Assembly (NCBI GenBank): GCA_963691715.1
Contig: OY829281.1
Coordinates: 744,001 to 808,000, forward strand
Source: HXMU1420-13 sp963691715
GTDB lineage: Bacteria; Bacteroidota; Rhodothermia; Balneolales; Balneolaceae
DNA: 64,000 nt
Direction of reading: 5' to 3'
Positions 60,521-64,000 of this stretch are shown here, in pieces. The translations under genes and the position numbers were made by a program. The stretch's first letter is position 1; each line of letters starts with the position of its first letter. Under the pieces are notes generated by a model. That model was given only the letters and a program-made list of their open reading frames with translations. It made no database searches and was not told the DNA's origin.

Positions 60521-62557
60521 CTAACGCAACTGTCTAAGTATAACACCTGAAGATGCTAAAACTTGGTAGTTATTTGCTATAATTTCGATGTTTTCTAAGT
60601 CACATTTTCGTTCATTTGCAATCATTTCCCAATTGCCTTCTGGTAATTCAATGTCATGAGCTATGTTCATATTTCCATTCAGTGAAACAAAATAGTTGTA
60701 TCTATCGCCACTATTTTTTCCATGTATTGAAAAAGTGATGTGTAAAGGGTCGTTATATACCTTAAATACGATATCAGATGGTTCAGCTTTTCGAAGAGCA
60801 GGGGACTTTAAACGTAATTGAATAAGAGCCTTATAGAATTCATAAAGTTCAATATTCTGCTGGATTTCGTTAAAGTTCAACCAATTCGTTTCATTATCTT
60901 TGTTGTAACTATCATGATCGAGTTTACCAACATTTGGATCCATACCTTTATGATCTATGATTACTTTAGAGCGGCCCCATTCTTGCCCTTGGTGTATCAT
61001 GCTTATTCCTTGACTTACAAAAAGAACAAGTGCGCCAAGTTTAGCTATCGCTAGTTCTTTTTTCCCTAAAGTATTTGCCTCCGATAGAGATTTATATATT
61101 TTGTCTATTCGGGAATGGTCTAAAGCGATTTTAATAAAATCGGCAAATGTATATCCATCATGAGATTCGATATAATTTACAGAGTGTTTTGAGCTTGAAA
61201 ACAATCCATGTTCTCCAGTGAGAAGAGTTCCACGAATAAAATTTTCAACTGAATGCCTGTTACATCCTTCATGCCATGCTCCAAATAATAATCCGTTATT
61301 ATTGACAGGGTGATATCCTTTGAATCCATTTCTGAATTTATCATTCCAGCTTGACCACCCATGGTTTGAAAATCCGGATGGTTTATACTCACCTCCCCAA
61401 GGTTCAGCTATCAGAATAACCTTTGGATTTATCTTTTCTGCCTCTGTTCGAATTCTGTCTATGGTTTCCCAATCAATAATGCCTGCTAAATCGAATCTAA
61501 ACCCATCGATATGATATTCAGTCATCCAATGCTTCACTGATTCGATGATAAGTGCTCTTGAATACTCATTTGCAGTATTGATATCGTTTCCAGTCCAGCT
61601 ATCATTGATGTAGTTGCCTTTTTCGTCAATACGGAAATAGTGGTCTTTTGCTGTAAACCTTAGTGGATTCAAATCATATTGGGAAGCATGATTGTAAACG
61701 ACATCCATTAACACAGTAATATTTTCTTGATGAAGTTTATTAACTACATTCTTTAATTCACTACTGGCATTGGTTTTACGTCCTATAACTGATCCATGAT
61801 TTATATTCCCATCTGATGCATATATCGTTTCTGGTGATAAGAAAAAAGAAGTCATATATCCCCAATGATTTCTCGCATAGGTATTCCAAGAATTTCTTAA
61901 TCCATTAGAAATGGTGGCATCAAAAGGGGGTTCCCAATATGCAAACTTTTGAAGGGGTAAAAATTCAACACAATTTACCCCAAGGTTTTTCAAATGTGAT
62001 AATCCACCAACTTCTGCTTGCCAAAAATCATTGTAAATTCCTTGCACATAGGTTTTTGCTGAAGGGTGAGCTACCATATCCTTGATATGGGCTTCATAAA
62101 TGATCAAATCGCGTGGATCGGATACGCCTTGGAAATGTTCATCTTCCCATTCAAATTCAGAACATTCCGTGATGAGAGTTTTATGAAATCCTAAGTAATG
62201 ATTTCTAGACGTAACATGTTTACTCCACGGATCAGCAATATATTTGTCTGTTCCCTCAAATCTTGGTGACTCTTCATCACCTATTATTTTATAGGCATAC
62301 CATTTACCGATCAAATTCAATTCAGAATGAACATACTTCCATCTCCCATGTTCATCTCTTTTCATACTGTAGTACGTACCTAAAGTATGTTCATAACTAT
62401 CAAAAACTACTAGAAAAACCTGATCTGCTAGAGGAGAAAATAATCGAAATACAATTCCATCACTTGAAATAGTGCATCCAAGGGGAAGGTTATCTACAAT
62501 TGAACTCTTAGTTGTATCCTTCCTAAATGATGACCTTTTAGGAGATGCCACTTCCAT
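60521..62557 (-). CDS. GH13 debranching enzyme (pullulanase/isoamylase-like)
   Basis: I prefer ATG 62557 to the upstream TTG. The protein (about 678 residues) has an N-terminal CBM48-like domain (LPLGCTISSDGIVFRLFSPLADQVFLVVFD) and a GH13 barrel with VLMDVVYNHAS, DGFRFDLAGI (nucleophile Asp), LIAEPWGGEY (acid Glu) and NYIESHDG (third Asp). The RNHWGYMTSFFLSPE stretch fits glycogen-debranching types. It has no signal peptide, so it should act on glycogen inside the cell. The start lies 20 bp inside the end of metG. Confidence 0.9.
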   Translation of the reverse strand: MEVASPKRSSFRKDTTKSSIVDNLPLGCTISSDGIVFRLFSPLADQVFLVVFDSYEHTLGTYYSMKRDEHGRWKYVHSELNLIGKWYAYKIIGDEESPRFEGTDKYIADPWSKHVTSRNHYLGFHKTLITECSEFEWEDEHFQGVSDPRDLIIYEAHIKDMVAHPSAKTYVQGIYNDFWQAEVGGLSHLKNLGVNCVEFLPLQKFAYWEPPFDATISNGLRNSWNTYARNHWGYMTSFFLSPETIYASDGNINHGSVIGRKTNASSELKNVVNKLHQENITVLMDVVYNHASQYDLNPLRFTAKDHYFRIDEKGNYINDSWTGNDINTANEYSRALIIESVKHWMTEYHIDGFRFDLAGIIDWETIDRIRTEAEKINPKVILIAEPWGGEYKPSGFSNHGWSSWNDKFRNGFKGYHPVNNNGLLFGAWHEGCNRHSVENFIRGTLLTGEHGLFSSSKHSVNYIESHDGYTFADFIKIALDHSRIDKIYKSLSEANTLGKKELAIAKLGALVLFVSQGISMIHQGQEWGRSKVIIDHKGMDPNVGKLDHDSYNKDNETNWLNFNEIQQNIELYEFYKALIQLRLKSPALRKAEPSDIVFKVYNDPLHITFSIHGKNSGDRYNYFVSLNGNMNIAHDIELPEGNWEMIANERKCDLENIEIIANNYQVLASSGVILRQLR

Positions 62558-64000
62558 TTTCTGCCTTAGTGTCAACAAATCTCAAATTTCCTTCGCTATC
62601 TTCAGCCATTAAAATCATCCCTTTACTTTCTACACCCATTAATTTTTTAGGTGCTAAGTTAGCCACTACGCATACTTTTTGTCCCACAAGTGTGTGTTCA
62701 TTTACATGTTTTGCAATTCCTGAGACGATAGTTCTTTGTTCTATACCTAAGTCAACATGAAGTTTTAACAGTTTGCTAGATTTAGGGATTCGTTCGAAAG
62801 AAATAATTTCACCTGCTCTTAAATCTATATTCATGAATTCATCAAATTGAATATTATCTTTAATAGGTGGAAATGAGCTTTTTTGTTCGCTATCCATAGC
62901 TCTTTCTTCTAATTTTTTGATTTGTGCTTCAATCTGTTCATTCTCTACTTTAGTAAAAAGAACCTCGCCTGCTTCAATTTCTGTCTCACTTTGAATCATG
63001 TGGTCTGTGATATCATCCCAGCTTAAAGTATCAGAAATAGCTAGCTGATGTCTTAATTTCCGCATAGAATCTGGAAGAACGGGTTCCATCAGCATGGAAA
63101 GGGCTCCGCATAATTGGTTACTTACATATAACGTGTTATTGCATGCCTGTGGATTCTCTTTCCTTGTTTTCCAAGGTTCCGTTTCGGTAAAATATTTATT
63201 TCCAATACGGGCTAAATTCATGCTTTCTTGAATTGCTTCTTTAAATTTAAAAGCCTCGTAAGCAGTTTCTATTTTTTCTTTTTGTGTGTTGATTGCAGCA
63301 AGCGCATTTAAATCCGTCTCGGTTGGATTAATCAATTCTGGAACAATGCTATTAGAAAATTTTGCGGTAAAAGAGAGTGCTCTAAATACAAAATTACCGA
63401 ACACTGCAGCCAGTTCGTTATTAACGCGAGCTTGAAAATCTTTCCAAGAAAAATCGGAGTCTTTACTTTCGGGTAACGTTGTACCCAACGCATAGCGCAA
63501 TAAATCAGGTTCAAAATCTTCTAAATATTCATGTAACCATACCGCCCAACCCCTAGAGGTAGATAATTTTTTTCCTTCGAGATTCAGAAATTCATTCGCT
63601 GGAACATTTTTTGGTAGTACATAGTCGCCATGTTCCATCAACATGATAGGGAACATAATGCAATGGAATACAATATTGTCTTTTCCAATGAAGTGATAAA
63701 GTTCACATTCCTGATTTTGCCAATAATCTTTCCATTGGTTGGGAGTTCCTTGTTGAATCGCCCATTCTTTTGTCGCCGAAATATAACCTATAGGGGCATC
63801 AAACCATACATAAAGCACCTTACCTTCAGCTTCTTCGAGAGGCACGGGAACTCCCCAACTTAAATCTCGAGTTGCAGCACGATCGGCTAGTCCATCAGTA
63901 AGCCAACTTTTTACTTGTCCCATCACATTGGGTTTCCAATGTTCTCGAGTATTTAGCCATGTTTCTAGTTTTGGTTGAATATCCCCTAAAGGCATGTACC
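62538..64000 (-). CDS. metG: Methionyl-tRNA synthetase, C-terminal part (runs off the right edge)
   Basis: The frame is open to the window end. It contains WFDAPIGYISATKEWA, the KMSKS loop as LEGKKLSTSRGWAVWL, the anticodon-binding helical domain, and a C-terminal EMAP/Trbp111-like tRNA-binding domain (DLRAGEIISFERIPKSSKLLKLHVD, GMILMAED). The HIGH motif and the zinc-knuckle domain lie upstream of the window. It charges tRNA-Met; in this bacterium the long form with the tRNA-binding tail is encoded. Confidence 0.94.
   Translation of the reverse strand, partial: YMPLGDIQPKLETWLNTREHWKPNVMGQVKSWLTDGLADRAATRDLSWGVPVPLEEAEGKVLYVWFDAPIGYISATKEWAIQQGTPNQWKDYWQNQECELYHFIGKDNIVFHCIMFPIMLMEHGDYVLPKNVPANEFLNLEGKKLSTSRGWAVWLHEYLEDFEPDLLRYALGTTLPESKDSDFSWKDFQARVNNELAAVFGNFVFRALSFTAKFSNSIVPELINPTETDLNALAAINTQKEKIETAYEAFKFKEAIQESMNLARIGNKYFTETEPWKTRKENPQACNNTLYVSNQLCGALSMLMEPVLPDSMRKLRHQLAISDTLSWDDITDHMIQSETEIEAGEVLFTKVENEQIEAQIKKLEERAMDSEQKSSFPPIKDNIQFDEFMNIDLRAGEIISFERIPKSSKLLKLHVDLGIEQRTIVSGIAKHVNEHTLVGQKVCVVANLAPKKLMGVESKGMILMAEDSEGNLRFVDTKAENGSGIS

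Overview
The window is a low-GC, gene-dense bacterial chromosome segment. The mix of families (bifunctional aspartokinase/homoserine dehydrogenase with thrB and thrC, a DUF2723 giant membrane protein, DUF5777, an efp-accB-accC-gcvH run, Tat-exported Gfo/Idh/MocA with DUF1080, YajQ, many lipoproteins) points to the Bacteroidota/Balneolota/Rhodothermota side of the FCB group. Balneolaceae is my best guess, but it is inferred from gene content and not from a marker-gene comparison.

Layout. Bases 1-7.4 kb: the start of an aldo/keto reductase, two small envelope proteins, a serine beta-lactamase-like hydrolase and the thrA-thrB-thrC operon (minus strand). 7.8-10.5 kb: a chemoreceptor whose first membrane helix is cut off by an in-frame stop, followed by a TorF-like outer-membrane protein and a strong terminator. 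10.7-14.3 kb: a probable sugar-use set of Tat-exported oxidoreductase, DUF1080 lipoprotein hydrolase and SLC45-like MFS carrier. 14.4-19.2 kb: tRNA-Leu(CAA), an S9 peptidase, galE, an HPt protein and a hotdog thioesterase.

19.3-28.2 kb is a mosaic accessory region. It holds a gene followed by an attC-like folded site (integron-cassette style), a HEPN-motif protein, an eroded IS110-family transposase, a cobalamin-riboswitch-controlled class I ribonucleotide reductase operon (nrdB ... nrdA) containing a decayed PP-loop ATPase gene, and an lgt gene. A roughly 205-213 bp element occurs at 20.8 and 27.9 kb, and its 3' core occurs again at 21.6 kb. The cassette-like gene and lgt sit in equivalent positions, with similar sequence on both outer sides, which suggests that different genes were inserted into copies of one site.

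28.2-48.2 kb is mostly housekeeping: a THUMP methyltransferase, SlyD-like FKBP, CoA-binding protein, YajQ, DUF971, a Rieske oxygenase/FAD oxidoreductase/S8 protease operon, DUF445, YbeY, DUF2723, an NSS transporter, MsrB, a 16-residue-repeat surface protein, cyclophilin, a PagL-like deacylase and a cold-shock protein. 48.4-51.1 kb holds a GC-rich palindrome, a CPCC-motif protein, a cytochrome c/YceI/DUF5777 operon and a candidate attenuator or small RNA. 51.2-64 kb: mltG, a DUF4349 lipoprotein, a TPR/ligand-binding lipoprotein, then guaA-gcvH-accC-accB-efp, a second NSS transporter, a GH13 debranching enzyme and the 3' part of metG.
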